Part shown: positions 11,801 to 25,300 of the stretch, piece by piece | Layout: each line of letters starts with the position of its first letter | How positions within the stretch are numbered: position 1 is the first letter of the stretch | DNA from: Polydactylus sextarius | Taxonomy: Eukaryota; Chordata; Actinopteri; Polynemidae | Assembly: GCA_016801845.1 (NCBI GenBank) | Contig: CM028923.1 | Location: 15,314,679-15,378,678, forward strand | DNA: 64,000 nt | Reading direction: 5' to 3' | Program-made: the position numbers and the translations under genes | The notes under the pieces: model-generated | What the model was told of the DNA's origin: nothing | What the model saw: only the letters and a program-made list of their open reading frames with translations | Database searches by the model: none

Positions 11801-14800
11801 AAGGAGGACGGCTCTCGGACGTACGGCTTCGTCCACACCTTCTACGAAGAGGTGACAAGCCCTCAGATCTGCTCCGCCATGCAGACCCTCTACCAGATGC
11901 ACAACGCGGAGCATGCCTCCGCCAACCCCACTTCCTCATCGTCATCCTCCTCCTCCTCCAGCATGGACTCACTGGCCAGCAGTTTAGACGAGGCGGACTG
12001 CCCCAACTCCTCCTCCGCCTCGTCCTCGTCCTGCACGGCGGGCGGCTACGACTCTTCTCGTGACACCCTCTACGTGTCCAAAGCTTTGTGTCTGATCACC
12101 CCCATGCCGTTCATGCACGCCTGCCGCCAGTTCCTGTCGCAGATGCACCGAGCCGTCACGGCGGACTCTGCCCCCCCATTGCCCTTAGAGAGCTACGTTC
12201 ACAACATCCTATACGAGGTGCCGCTGCCCGCTCCGGGACGGACCCTCAAGTTCCACGGCGTGTACGAGCCCATCGTGTGTCAGAGGCCCGGCATTGGGGA
12301 ACTGCCCCTCGCTGACTTCCCTCTCGCTGAGGCTTTCAGTCTGCTGGGAGTAGAAAACCTGGTCCAGGTGTTCACCTGCACCCTGCTGGAGATGCAGATC
12401 CTCCTGTATTCACAAGGTAAGACAAATCTGGGTGTCATGACTTGCTATTAGTCTCAGAATGCATGGAAATAAAGATAAAAGGCAGCCACTTTCACACTTG
12501 TATTTTTGAAAACTAAACTTATAAAGTTGTTCAGAGACAAAAGAAAAATGTAAATCTGTCGAGTCTCTAAAACTTCAGCCACACCTCAAACTGACTGACT
12601 GACTGAGACGGTGATAAGATTTTCCCTTCATCCATTATTCACAGTAGCAGAGAGACCGTAGTGGGATTGTGTGTTGCTGGTTGTGTTACTCCCACATTCA
12701 GAGAAGCGTTCAGATCACCTTTCGCCTCCCAGTCCCACTCTTCCTCAGCGTCACTCCGATCTGCAGCGCACGCTCTGTAGCACTTTCTCTGCAGCCTGTT
12801 TATCTTCTGAGCAGGATGAGTCATGTAAATAGAAAACGGTTTCGCTCGCACATCAGATCCACAAACCCAAAATAAAACCCAGCGCCTTCAGTTTTTCTGC
12901 AGCACGCACCTTATGTAAGAGCTCCCGTCCCTGCGGCGCAGTCTAATTACACAAGTGATGTCTGAAAAGAATAAACAAACCTACATTAAAATAGAACGAA
13001 CATCTGCCTGTGACCTCTGTGAGCTATGACTGCACCAAGGATGTCAAATCAAGTCAAGAAGAACCACGAAGGAGCAGAGTACAAACGCTGAGTGGATAGT
13101 TTTTGAGGTGGGCAGAGCTGGGTTAGCTGCTTCCCACCACTTCCTGTGTCTTTATGCTAAGCTAAGCTAATTTCCTGGCTCCACTAGTGGCAGCCGCGTC
13201 AGTTTACTCTTGGCAGAAATGCAAAAAAACCGAAACTGTTGCTCAGTTTGGGTTCTACATTCATGTGAGATGGTCACAGTTGATATGTGTGTGTTTCTGC
13301 TGAAAAACTGATAAAGCAGTTGCACGACTGATATTGAGACAATGTGTCTCTTGGACCTACAGGTTTTTACAATCAACACAGGCTAGATGCTTCTGAGTGT
13401 GATGCTCTGCATTGTGACAATATTCATTTATTTTCTCTCAGGATACAATTAGCTTCACTCAGCACAGAGACTAGAGGTAAACAGCTGGTCTGTCTCAGAA
13501 GTCAAAAACCTCTATCAGCGCCTTGAAAGCTCCCTATCTAACATCTGCTGTCATGTATCCAATCCAGACGAGGTGTTTAAATTGCAGCAGGAAACCGTGC
13601 ATACAACAGCTCATACTCATGCAGATTACTATCAACCTTCTTATGTCACCGTCAGCAAAACAGAAAATAAGCGCATTTTCCAGACTGTTAAACTCTCGTC
13701 TTATATCACTGAGCGTTGGCACCACCACAGACACTGAGACTGTATTAGATGTAGAGAAACTGTCTCATCCTATTGTCATTTGTTGAAAAATGAAGCTCAG
13801 TGTTTCGTTCATCACTGTCAGCATCACAGGAAATCTCCCCCGCCGAGAGATGATAAAGACCAGACCTCACTTGAGTGAAAAAACATCCCTGCCTGGTTGG
13901 AGAGCTCATCGTGTACATGTTTTCATGTATCTGGAGGCAGGAGACAGAAGGGAAACGTACAAACGTTGCCAGGATGTTAATGAGGCTCTGTTGCACCATA
14001 TGTTCCCCCGCTCTTCATGATCAGTCAACGTCTGACCCCTGCCAGCCCCTACCTGTCCTCCTCATGCTCTGTGAACACGTAGGGGAAGAGTCTGACAGGC
14101 GAGTGTCTCCTTTAATCATGAGGTTTCAGTGCAGTTCATTAACAGCCTGTTAGTGCACAGAGGCATCTGTGGCTCGTCTTCTGAAGTCCATCCATCTGTT
14201 TATCTTCACCCTCTTATATGGGGGTGCAATCTTGGTGGCAGAAGGTTAACAAGATAGTCCCAGTTCCCCTTCTCTTCCAGATCCTCAAGGGGGTGCTGAG
14301 GCATCCTCAGGCTGAAGTGTTCTACTTCCACCATATGATCTCCTACCAAACAACCTCCATCAGAAAGTGTCCAGGAGGCATCTGATCAAGTGCTTGAACA
14401 ACCTCATCTTGTTCCTTTTAATGTAAAGAAACAACAGCAGCTATTATGTGAGCCCCTCGTCCTATTTCTAAAGCAGGGCCCAGACACCTTGTAGAGAAAC
14501 TCTACTCTGTCTACAAATTCATTGTTTCAACATCCATAGCTCATGACCACAAATGGACCGATGTTGAAATGTAGTCCCTGTTCACCATGACGGCCTAGTA
14601 CAACATCTGCTTCCCTGATGTGACTGTCAACCTCCTGGGACATCTTCTATCAAGGAATTTGGCGATGTTGGAACAAGCTACATTGGTTGGCAACCAAGTA
14701 GGTCCACCACCTGTGGGGTTGTAGCGCAATGCTTTGGTGGGTTGATCTAAGGGTGTGCCTCTCCAAATTTTTAATCATGGTGTTATTGCCACTCCTTCTT

Positions 14801-16269
14801 AATTTCTGAATTACATCCAACCCAATAACTTCCTGTCCTAGCAACCGCAGATCTATTGTATTATAACACCTTAGGCTGAGGCCTAGAGTTGGATTGTAAA
14901 AAAAAATAGATAAATACAAATAAAGTACATACCGACTCTTAGTTGTCTAGTTTATTATGCCACAACATAATGCAAGTCAAGCATCAACATAACAAGTCAC
15001 CACAGACTCTTCGCGTCTTCCCTTCCGAGACTGAGCCGTGGCAGTTTATCTGTCCCTGATGAACTGTCACAGTTTCACAATGACTCGACATGTCCCATCC
15101 TGCTTTCTAGCAGCGTGCAGCATCCCTGAGCCCTGTGTCTGCTGGGGCTTTCTGCAGCGCCGGTCTGCACCATATCACATTTGTTTTCATTTTAGATGGT
15201 TAACTGCTCACTCAACTATCACTGCACTATCTCTTCACATTTTAAGGGGATTTTCGTTGGCAGGTATCGAGTGCACCTGCATCTGTAAACAACGATCAGT
15301 TAGTTCAACTCCATTTAGAAAGAGGAGTAAATAAAACTCACTCTCTGCTCCTTTTTCATCATCTCCTTGTTATTACCCATGAGGCCTTGCAGTGTGTTTC
15401 AGTGGCAAAGAAGAACAGAGTGAATTTCATGAGGTGTGAAATAATTTTGCTGAGGAGAGACACTTTTTTTTTGAGACGAGGGCTATATGGGCAAAGCTGA
15501 GCAGGTTGGAGGGGATTTGCTGCAACACAAAGGAAGAAAGAGGAGAGTTTGAGTCACTGTATTTCCCACAGAGGAGTGTTCTTAAAGTAAAGCTCCGAAC
15601 GTGTTCAGACTTGAGAGATAAAACAGTTTGAAAATAAAGTAGAGACACACGTTGTGGTTCAAAACACAGTGGAAATGGAAATGGAAGTTACAAATGGTCA
15701 AAAGATGACAACAAGTACAACAAGATATGATGACAATGCGATGTGAAGGTCACGTCATCACTGAGCGCTTGAAATGTTATTACATGTGAGAAACGGCACA
15801 GTCAGAAATCTCTGAATCTGGAATCCACCCATGTTCTCACCTTTAAGGGAAATGTATTTTACGCATCGCAGCCAGAACAAAAACACACACACACACACAC
15901 ACGGGGGTGAGATTACAGTAAACCATAGGTATTTACAGTAAAGGAGGTATTTACAACAAGCCACTACAACACAAACATGTTGCACAACAACTGAAAATGA
16001 TATAACAAGTGAAAACTGTGGGAAAGAATCCTGGAATTCAGGATTACACACACACACACACACCTTTTGTGTCTTCACTCACTGTCACTTTTTCAATGTC
16101 ACGAAGAAAAAAAGGTGCATTGACGTCGAATTATTGAAGTGTGTAAGTGTGTGTGTACGTGTGTATTTTTATACGTTTGAGGAGGAATTTTAATTTGAAA
16201 GGACCTTAAAGGGCTGTTTAATGGACTTAAAAAGACTTTGGTTTAGTGTGAGAATCAACTTGCCTTAGG

Positions 16270-16315
<46 letters not shown>

Positions 16316-19300
16316 CCAAGAGTGAGCAAGCAGCAGAGCAGCTGCTTGTTGTCCATTGAATAGAAATCAGACTGCATTAATGTTCCATCTGTGCACGTTC
16401 GAGCAGGAAATGACAAAAAGATAAGATGAGAGCATAAAAAAAAAAATAAAAAAAATAATAAGTCAGTATAAAATTGTGATATTGTATTTATTATTTTTTT
16501 TCATTTCCTGGAGGTGTGAGGTGGTGGTGGAGGCTTTTTCACTCCGTTGCTCATAATAACATGGTGAAGCCGCAGCTGAACTCAATCTCAGAGAATCTCA
16601 ACAGCTGACCGTCTGTAATCTGTTTTAGAGAACAGAGGCGGAGGCAAACAATCACGTGGAAACGTGATTGAAAAGAATTGCTCAGAGCGTTTTTATTTTA
16701 ACAACAGCTCATTTCACTTCAGTGCAATTCGGCTGATTTTGGATTTGTTTGATTCACTACGACAAAATCGTCTTTTACACGGTTGAAATGTTCAATAAAA
16801 ACACATCATCTGCTCATTTTTTTCCACAGGATCTTTATGTATTAATACAAACGTTGATCATTGCAGTTATTGCGATATTTCAAGCCTTTTAACTTTAACA
16901 TTTGTTTTTCATAAACAGAAGAGATCTGCTATAGAAACAAGTGCAAAAAAAAGACATTTAGACATTATGTAAAAACCATAGATCTGATATTAGAGCGCTG
17001 ACCTTTAGTTATCAGTAATCAGTTTATTACAATACAAGCTAAAATTTGTCAGAACTTACCTGTTCTATGACTATTTTGACCTTTAAGTTTAAACCCAAAT
17101 TTGACTGATGTGTCAGAGAAATTCGATTCAGCTTAAATATTCTGACCTTTGATAAAGTCAGATTTAAGACAAAACTGCAGCGTGAAACCGCAGAAAATTA
17201 CATTGTTTTACTATCTGTTACCTCACCTACCTCTCTCTCTCCCTCTGTCAGACTACCAGCGGTTGATGACGGTGGCAGAGGGCATCACCACGCTGCTCTT
17301 TCCCTTCCAGTGGCAGCACGTCTACGTTCCCATCCTGCCGGCGTCTCTGCTCCACTTCCTGGACGCTCCCGTTCCCTATCTGATGGGCCTGCAGTCGAAG
17401 GAGGGCACCGACCGCTCTAAACTGGAGCTCCCTCAGGAGGTACAACGCCAACATCCACAAGTTCAAAGCTATTTCTGAGCCTTGCGTGTTAAAAGCATGG
17501 CTGTCCTCTGTGTGTCCTGACAGTCTGTTCAACACATTATTATTTTCATGCGGCTCAGAAGCACAGACTTAAAGAAATAGTGCAGCATTTTGCCGGAAAA
17601 CTTGAATATCATCTGCTGTCATTCTGCTCTTTATGCTAAGCTAAGCTAAACGATCACACATTTAACACCTAGTGCATGTCTGTACCTGCCAGGAAGTATC
17701 TGCATGTTGCTACAGTTTTTCCTTTCATTTACCCTCAGTCTGTGTATATGCTGACTTCAGAACAGGGGATTTCAGCCACAGGCAGATACAAGTGTAAAAT
17801 GAAGGTATTTACCTTGGGCTTTCTCTAGATGTGGGATTCAAGGCTGAACGTCTGTGGTTGGAGTTAGGTTTGTGTTTATATTCCCTGTGAAGACAGATAG
17901 AGTGTAAACTACAATAGAAAACTCCCACAAGAATAGTGAAACAAGTGTGTACATGTAGAAAGTGGAAGACAAGGCCGACACCACGCACACGCTCAGACTG
18001 CCAGGCTCCTGCTGAGACAGACAGGAAACCATGATTAACTCCTTTCTATTGTGATCGACCGTCTGTTGCTTGCCTGTACACACACACACACACACACACA
18101 CACCACTCTTAACCCCAAACACACCGTTCGTCAGAAAATCGCCTATTACAAAGTCACCTCGAGGTAAAATGAATCCATTCTTCTCGCCTTTTTATATTTC
18201 AGTCCCAGCACTCGTCAGACAGTGAAGAGGAGTCTGTGTCTAACTCTGTTCAGGCTTAATGTTAATGTCAATGCATGTGTGTGTGTTAATGTGTTAAGGC
18301 GAGATAAGGCCGTAACAAATCAGAACATCCCAGACTCACCAGCTTCCGCCTTTTCTTACATCCCCCAACTGCTGCTGCTTGTTAACCAGCTCATTGCATA
18401 TGGATTCTAATTATCCACAGAGCACCAGCCGAATCTCCTCCTCTCCTCTCCTACCCCCGTCTCCCCCACAAGGGGGACCCTCATCTGCCAAGACTAGAGA
18501 ATCTCTTAGTGTTTCTGAATGATCCTTTGAAGTTGCTGTGACCTAGAAATGAGCTGATGATGAAAGAAAGGGAGAGGAAACTGTGGATATGATCAGTGAA
18601 TTAATATCAGACAAGGGTTGTTTTTGTGAACTGCATCCTCCAAGAGAACGTACAGTTGAGTCAACATCTTTTTTTTTTTTTAATAAAAAAAGACGAACAC
18701 TAACATTTATGGCAAAACTGATGGAGTAGACTGAGTTAGCTCAGCTGTTCTGAGTAGCAGCTAGCAGCTGTTCAGTCAAAACTATATCAACGACTGTACA
18801 TCTCAGGTGTGTGTATAGATGAAAACAGAACCTGGAGGAGCATATGGAGATAGTGCCTGTCTTATATTTGACAGCAAACATTCACCTGATGAACATGAAC
18901 ACAACACACACTGAGGTCTGAGCTCCCTCCTCTAGAGATTACAGTACAGTCTGTATGTGCAGCTTAGAGCTGCTGCACTGAGATCAGACGATTTGCTGTA
19001 ATTCCATGTGAGAGTATGAAGTTAACTCCAGTCTATCAGATTTAGGTTCATCTGCAACAATGCACTATTATCACACACTGACCTCCATTCCTACTGCTTC
19101 ATTCTTTGTACGTCTTTTTATCTTCTGTGGAGATTTGATTTGTTTTTACAGAAATGTGTCACAGTAATATTCATCTCTTTCTCTGTCCCAGGCCAACCTG
19201 TGTTTCGTTGACATTGACAACCACTACATCGAGCTTCCAGAGGACTTCCCCCACTTCCCCAACAAGACGGAGTTCATCCAGGAGCTGAGCGAGGTCCTGT

Positions 19301-22300
19301 TGAGTTTTGGTATCTCTGCCAGCGCAGGAGCTCCACCGCGGACGCGCGGCAGTCCCAGCAGCAACCCCGCCACTCCGAGCAGAGAGCGCAAGACCGTCGC
19401 TCTCCAGCAGCTGGAGGACGACGGGCGCAACGGCAACCTGGCGGGTGAGGAGCTGACCGTCCTGGAGCTGCTGCAAGGAAACGCCACCCTGGAGAGGCTG
19501 CAGGCGTTGACCAAACGCACCGGGGTGACGGTGGCGCGAGTGGACGCGCTGAGGGCCGGAGTCAAAGCTCAGGTCGCCGAGAAGCAAGCGGGTCGGACGC
19601 CGGCGGAGGAGGAGGAGATCAGGAACGCCAAGCTGAACGTCCAGCTGAGGGAGGTGTTCGCCAGCCGCTTCACAACCATGTTCGCAGATTATGAGGCGTT
19701 CGTCATCCAGAGCGCACCGGACCTGGAGTCATGGCTCACTAACAGGGAACAGATGCACAACTTTGACAAGGTGAGGAAATCAAACACAGCTGAAAAGACA
19801 AAGAACATGTTGATGACAACTCACCATTAGGTGACTTTATTGAGGGTTTATTTCTGAGAGACAGACAAAATAATTACAGTGTTTGTGTCATTTACATCTG
19901 TAAGTTTGTTTTGTTCCTTCCAGGCTTCGTTCCTGTCAGACCAACCGGAGCCCTACCTGCCCTTCCTCTCCCACTTCATCGAGACGCAGATGTTCGCCAC
20001 CTTCATCGACAACAAGATCATGTCTCAGTGGGAGGAGAAGGAGCCGCTTCTCCGAGTCTTTGACGGCAGAATCGACAAGGCTCGTCTGTACAATGTCCGA
20101 GCGCCGAGCCTCCGATCCTCCAGCTACCAGAGGTGCTCCAACCTCAAGGAGTCTGGTAAGTTCAGCGGTATAGAACCTAACTGGAACAAAAGAGATTGTG
20201 GAGGCGTATTCCTCATTAAAGAGGAGCAGTTTAAAACACGCTCACGCATAAACTCTGACTCTTCTTCCTCTCTCTGCTTTCGTTTATTGTGTGGAAGCGG
20301 TTCAAGTTCTCCCCGGTGACCGCAAACTCCCAGGACTCATTTCTCTGTATCCCAACACAGAAAATGCAAAAATGCTCACACACACACACACATACAGTGT
20401 CAATACGGGAGTGTTTGCTCAGGCTGTTTCTGTTAATATCCTCGATCGGTGCAGCCTGGGTTTCTCTTGTTTAAGCCTTTAATTGGTGCTGAATGTGCAG
20501 CGTTAAGCAGGTCAAGACTCCAGGCTGAGTCAGACCGTTGGAGGTCAGCGGAGACTCTGAGAGGAAACGTGTCTGTTCTTTACCGCTGTTCGTAAAAACT
20601 CTTAATTACACGTTTGCTTGGGTGTTTAAAAAAAAAGGGAGTAATCTAACATGGTCCTTGATGATTAAAATACCGTGTAATTAAACGTAAAGTGGGAACA
20701 TTCACGTATAAAATACAACTCACAAAGATAATACAATGTTAAGTTACATCACCAAATATTTTAAGTCAGAAATGACACAGTCAGTTGTTTTTTTTTTTGT
20801 TTTTGTTTTTTTTTTAGAAGAGTGGAAGTGGAGGGAACAGCAAACAGCTAAAATGACCAACAACATCCCTTTTTGTTTTGTTTTTATTGATTTTAGCTTC
20901 GCACAGTGTGCCAGTTTTTTTTTTTTTTTTTAGCTGCAGCTTAAAACAATCAGGCTGGGGTCTAAGCAGCTGTCGTTAATCCAGTTTATTGGCAAATCCG
21001 AGAAATCATCTTCCTTTGACTCATCATGTGTGTCTGCAGTTGATTTTGTGCATCGTACTTTACTTTAAAACCATGAACTGCCGCAGTGATATTTTGGATA
21101 GTGTCTAAATAAAGCAGCAGGAGAGTAGTTGGTAGACGATGTATGATGTAAAAACAACACTGATCCGTTATCAGGGCGACATTGACCAGCATGTTGGCAA
21201 ACAGTTGAACTGTTTATATCTTCAAAGTCATTCTATTGTCATCAGCAGAACAATTCCATACGATACAATAAATTTACACATTTAGTTAAGAAGTGAGATG
21301 GAGTAAGGAAGGAATGAATGTTTGTATCTGTTCCTTCTTCAGCTGGACTCCCTATAGCACCTTCCTGAAGGCGAGAGCTGGTTTTCTAACAGGACACGAG
21401 AGGGTCCAGCCTCAGTGTGTGTTCAGAGCAGCTGTTGAGGAAGCAGGTCTCTGAAGGTTGGCCCCACCACCTTAGAACAGATGTTGAGCAGTCAGAGCTC
21501 AGCCAGGAGTGGGTTGTTATTATTATTATTATTATAGAGAATGAGGAATAGAAAGACAATATATTTCTGAAGGTAAGGTGAGAGAGGAATGTGGGTAAAA
21601 AGTGATGATTGTGAACAGTAAGTTAAGTTGTTTAAAGGTGACAGAGAACAGTTGAACGGGGTTTTGATCCTTGTTCTGTGATGTGACACATAGACATATA
21701 GGGCGGCAGTGAGGTACATTTTACGTCGCAAACAACCGTTTTTTGAAATTGAGCCATTTTCTAGCAACATTTCTAATAGAGTGCTCCTCACTCAACCACT
21801 TCACACAGTCTTAACTTTAAATATGATGCAGCAGATTTAAATTTATGCTCAAGAAGTGAATTCTCTTAGTGAGCTTCCAGTATCTAACAGCTGTTGGGTT
21901 CAACTGACCATGACCAAGAATAAGAGTGTTTACAGCTCTACCTGACGTAATGAAACAGACACCTGCTCCAGTCCAGGTGAAGTTTCCATGGTGATCCAGT
22001 CAAGTTAAAAGAGACAGTGAGACAGAGACAGACAGCTTCAGGTTTAACCCACTAACCTCACATGGTAGCACCACCGTCAACGCCTGACCTGAGACGGTAT
22101 CTGGTTGTGTAGCTGCTAAATGCATCACTGCGTTCACCAGCTGCTCTCTGACTGAGTCTGGCTGCCGTTGAGGGAAATGTCCGGTGGGTTTATGAGAACT
22201 TTCTGCAGCAAACAGCTTCTGCTGCTGCTGCGGTCAACGTGGAGGTGTGAGACCAAAACCAAAAACAGAAAGTTCACCAGCTAGTCTGTCGAAAACAAGA

Positions 22301-25300
22301 GAAAATGCAAATTGTTTGCGTTCATTGTGTATTGTGCATTCATAGCGAAAGAGCTGTGTCAGAGACATGTTATCATGGTTCAGAACCACACAGCTGTTAG
22401 CTGTGTTTGACAGAACACACAGTTACTGTATCAGCTTTCAGGTTGACTCAGTACTCTCAGCGCAGATCATTATCACCTATAAATATTCATGTTTACTGTA
22501 TTTTGGTGTGTGTGTGTGTGTGTATTTGTACATATTGTTCACACTGATGCCAATAAGCTGAGCAATTAAAAGCTTCAATTTTCAAGAGTGGGTTCGTATT
22601 CTGGAGCGCGGTGGATCTAGAAACTCAATTATCCAGAAAGTTCAGCGACGGAAGAGGACGACTCAACCCAGACAGTTTAACAAGTGCAGCTGACACACAA
22701 CAGATAAGGACAAAGTGTATTTGCTGTTTCTGCTGTGAGAAGATAAAAACAGGTGAAGGACACAGGGAAGAGTCAGTGTGACTGAGTTTGTGGCTCTTTG
22801 GAAAGAGAGAGGCGAGTAATGAATGGGTAACAGAGAGAGAGAGACTCTGATTTGATTTAAAGTCCAGCTCTGTTTTTTCTTCTTTGCAAATGAGCAGCTG
22901 TTACAATAAATGATGCTTCATTAGGCTCAAACTGTCTGTGACTGCAGCAACACATTTCATCTGAAACGTCCCTAAACCACATCATCCATAATCTTAAATA
23001 GGCATCAGTCACCATGTTTATCTCTACCTATAAACTTTATCACAGAAGAAAGTTTTCAGTCTAACATTAAATGTAGAAAGAGTGTCTGTCTCCTGGACCC
23101 AAACTAGGAGCTGGTACCATCAGAGAGGATCCTGATAACTGAAGACTCTACCTCCCATTCTGGTCTTAGAGACTCTAGGAACCACAAGTAAACCTGCAGT
23201 TTGTGATCACAGTCATCTGATGGGATAATAAGGAACTATGAGCTCTTTAAGATATGATGGAGTCTGGTCACTAAGAGCTTTAAATGCAAGCAGGAGGATT
23301 TTGAATTCTACTCTAGATTTTACAGGAAGCCAATGAAGAGAAGCTAATACATATATACATCCTACTTCCTCTCAATACTCACAATGTCACATTTTAGACA
23401 TTAATATCAAAGCTTTAAAGTAACACGCTCTGCCTCCTCCTCCAGCTCAGGCCATCGAGCAGCGGCTGATGAAGATCGACCACACGGCGATCCACCCCCA
23501 CCTGTTGGACATGAGGATCGGTCAGGGCAAATACGAGCAGGGGTTCTTCCCCAAGCTGCAGGCCGACGTGCTCAACACCGGACCCGCCAATAACAAGTGA
23601 GTCACAGACGACCAGCAGCACCTGATCTGTGCGCTCGCCCTTGTTTTCCACAACAATCTACAGCTGTTTGATAGAGTTTAGATCCTTCAAGTGTCAAAGT
23701 CAGTGATTATAAAGTGAATATACTGTAGTGAATCTAATCAGACAGTTCTGATGCGCAGGTGGTCTCACAGGACGGCGACTGCTCAGCGAAGAAAAGACAG
23801 ACACAGACAACAGACGGAGCATCTGAACCTGGACAATGACCTTAAAGAGGTAAAGACCTCATAATCTGTTCTCTAAACACACCCACCCCCTCCTCTACAG
23901 CTGCAGTCATGTGTTTGGACAATTACACACAGTTTCTGGATCTGTGGAGAATGTAAATACATTGTGTTTGAATGGCTGGTGTAACTGTCCACATACCTCT
24001 GTCCTCAGCTGTTTGTGTTTCTGTCTTATTTATCTGTTCGTCTTTTGAGTTTCTGTTCATTTCAGCTTCAACTTTTTTTTGTTGTTTATCTTTTTCTTTC
24101 TCCATGTGCATGCTGCCCTCTCCGTTTTCTTTTCTGTTCTTTCCTTTCGTCTGTTGCGCGTCCTCCGCCGGTTGTGCCCCCTCGTCCTCCTCAGCAGATG
24201 GAGGGTTGTGTGGTGCTGCAGAACTCCATGGCATTTTGGGAGTGGGACAATGCGTCCCCTCCGCCAATCAAACCGCCTAAAAAATCTGCCTCTGCATCCT
24301 GCCTGGTATGTGGTGGAGCTGCTTGTGTTGTGGACTCTCGCTCACAGACCCCCACCCCTCCACTCCCTCAGCACCACCCTCAGCTTCCCTCCTCTCTCTC
24401 TCTCTCTCAGCCAGGGTTCCCACCTGTTCCTAATGTTGGGTGTGGTTCACTGAGACGCTTTGTCCAAAGTATTTCCTGCATAGTAAACACTTACTTACCA
24501 GAAAAATAAGTGACAAGAAGACGCATGTGCACGCTTTTGTGTGCATGAGCGGGTGTCGATGAGAGTCAACAGTAATATATATACCAGCAGTAATCTCATA
24601 AAGATAGATATGAAGAGATGAAATGATGCTGACGTCTGAATCCAGAGCAGGAATGATGGATGAATGCTGGAAATTTGATTTGATTGAATGAAAATCTTTA
24701 ATAATACTAAAAAAAAAACTTACCTCCACCTACAGACCCACTAACAGCCAGAATTCTAGATTAATTTAAGTGAGTTAAATGAGATATAAAGGCTTTTTTT
24801 TTTTTTTTTTGGGAGGTGCTCCACTACTGAACAATTGGTTCTGGCTTCAGTGGGAACCCTGTTTATTTCCCCAAAACACACACAGACCCAGACCCTTTTA
24901 GATGACGCTCTGCCCTGAGTCTCACTCCTCTTCTGTATCACAACCCTCCCCATCCACCCCTTGTTTGAAAAGTTGGGTTTTCACAGATTTCACTCGAGGA
25001 AATCACCATCTGTAGTCACAACAACAACACTTGACTGTGAGTAATTCATTCTAAAGTGCTGGGAGGAGTTATGTTGAGAAATAAGACAGTCACTGTCAGT
25101 GACAGTGTGTGTCAAAGAGGCGCTCTGTGCAGCATCGTGCATCATGTTTGTAATGACAGCAGGGAGGTGAGGTACCGCTGATTCATATCAGAGTCACTTA
25201 AGTTATCTGTGTCACCCTGTGTCAATACGGTTCAATACTGATCAAACCATTTGATGTTTACATTCTACCTCTGTCTGATGTTCAGAAGTACATGCAGGAG

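Larger units (their letters stand above)
12417..17251 (+). other. dennd5b intron 4
   Basis: 4.8 kb with no plus-strand exon. It contains two short antisense exon-like blocks (12719-12806, 12910-12942), a GCTAAGCTAAGCTAA repeat fragment near 13155, a LINE-associated repeat relic (14171-14590), CA microsatellites, and a perfect 9-bp inverted repeat near 16651. Confidence 0.55.
17440..19191 (+). other. dennd5b intron 5
   Basis: 1.75 kb holding a repeat fragment near 17629, a TG tract (18075-18103), and a strong-acceptor exon candidate at 18203-18259; otherwise no recognised content. Confidence 0.6.

Noticed and set aside
11729..12451. 240-codon open frame that looks like a single-exon gene
   Set aside because: It is dennd5b exon 4 (11723-12416) read from an internal Met, running 35 bp into the intron; not a separate gene.
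14053..14091. 39-nt minus-strand block with AG/GT borders (LFPYVFTEHEED)
   Set aside because: Considered as a further exon of the antisense chain; too short and without a phase-matched neighbour to list as a feature.
14650..14919. 89-codon minus-strand open frame beside a repeat relic
   Set aside because: Considered as a transposase piece but no catalytic or DNA-binding motif could be matched; likely part of decayed repeat DNA.
19171..19587. Long minus-strand open frames opposite dennd5b exon 6
   Set aside because: Antisense shadows of a GC-rich exon; no splice signals or protein resemblance on that strand.
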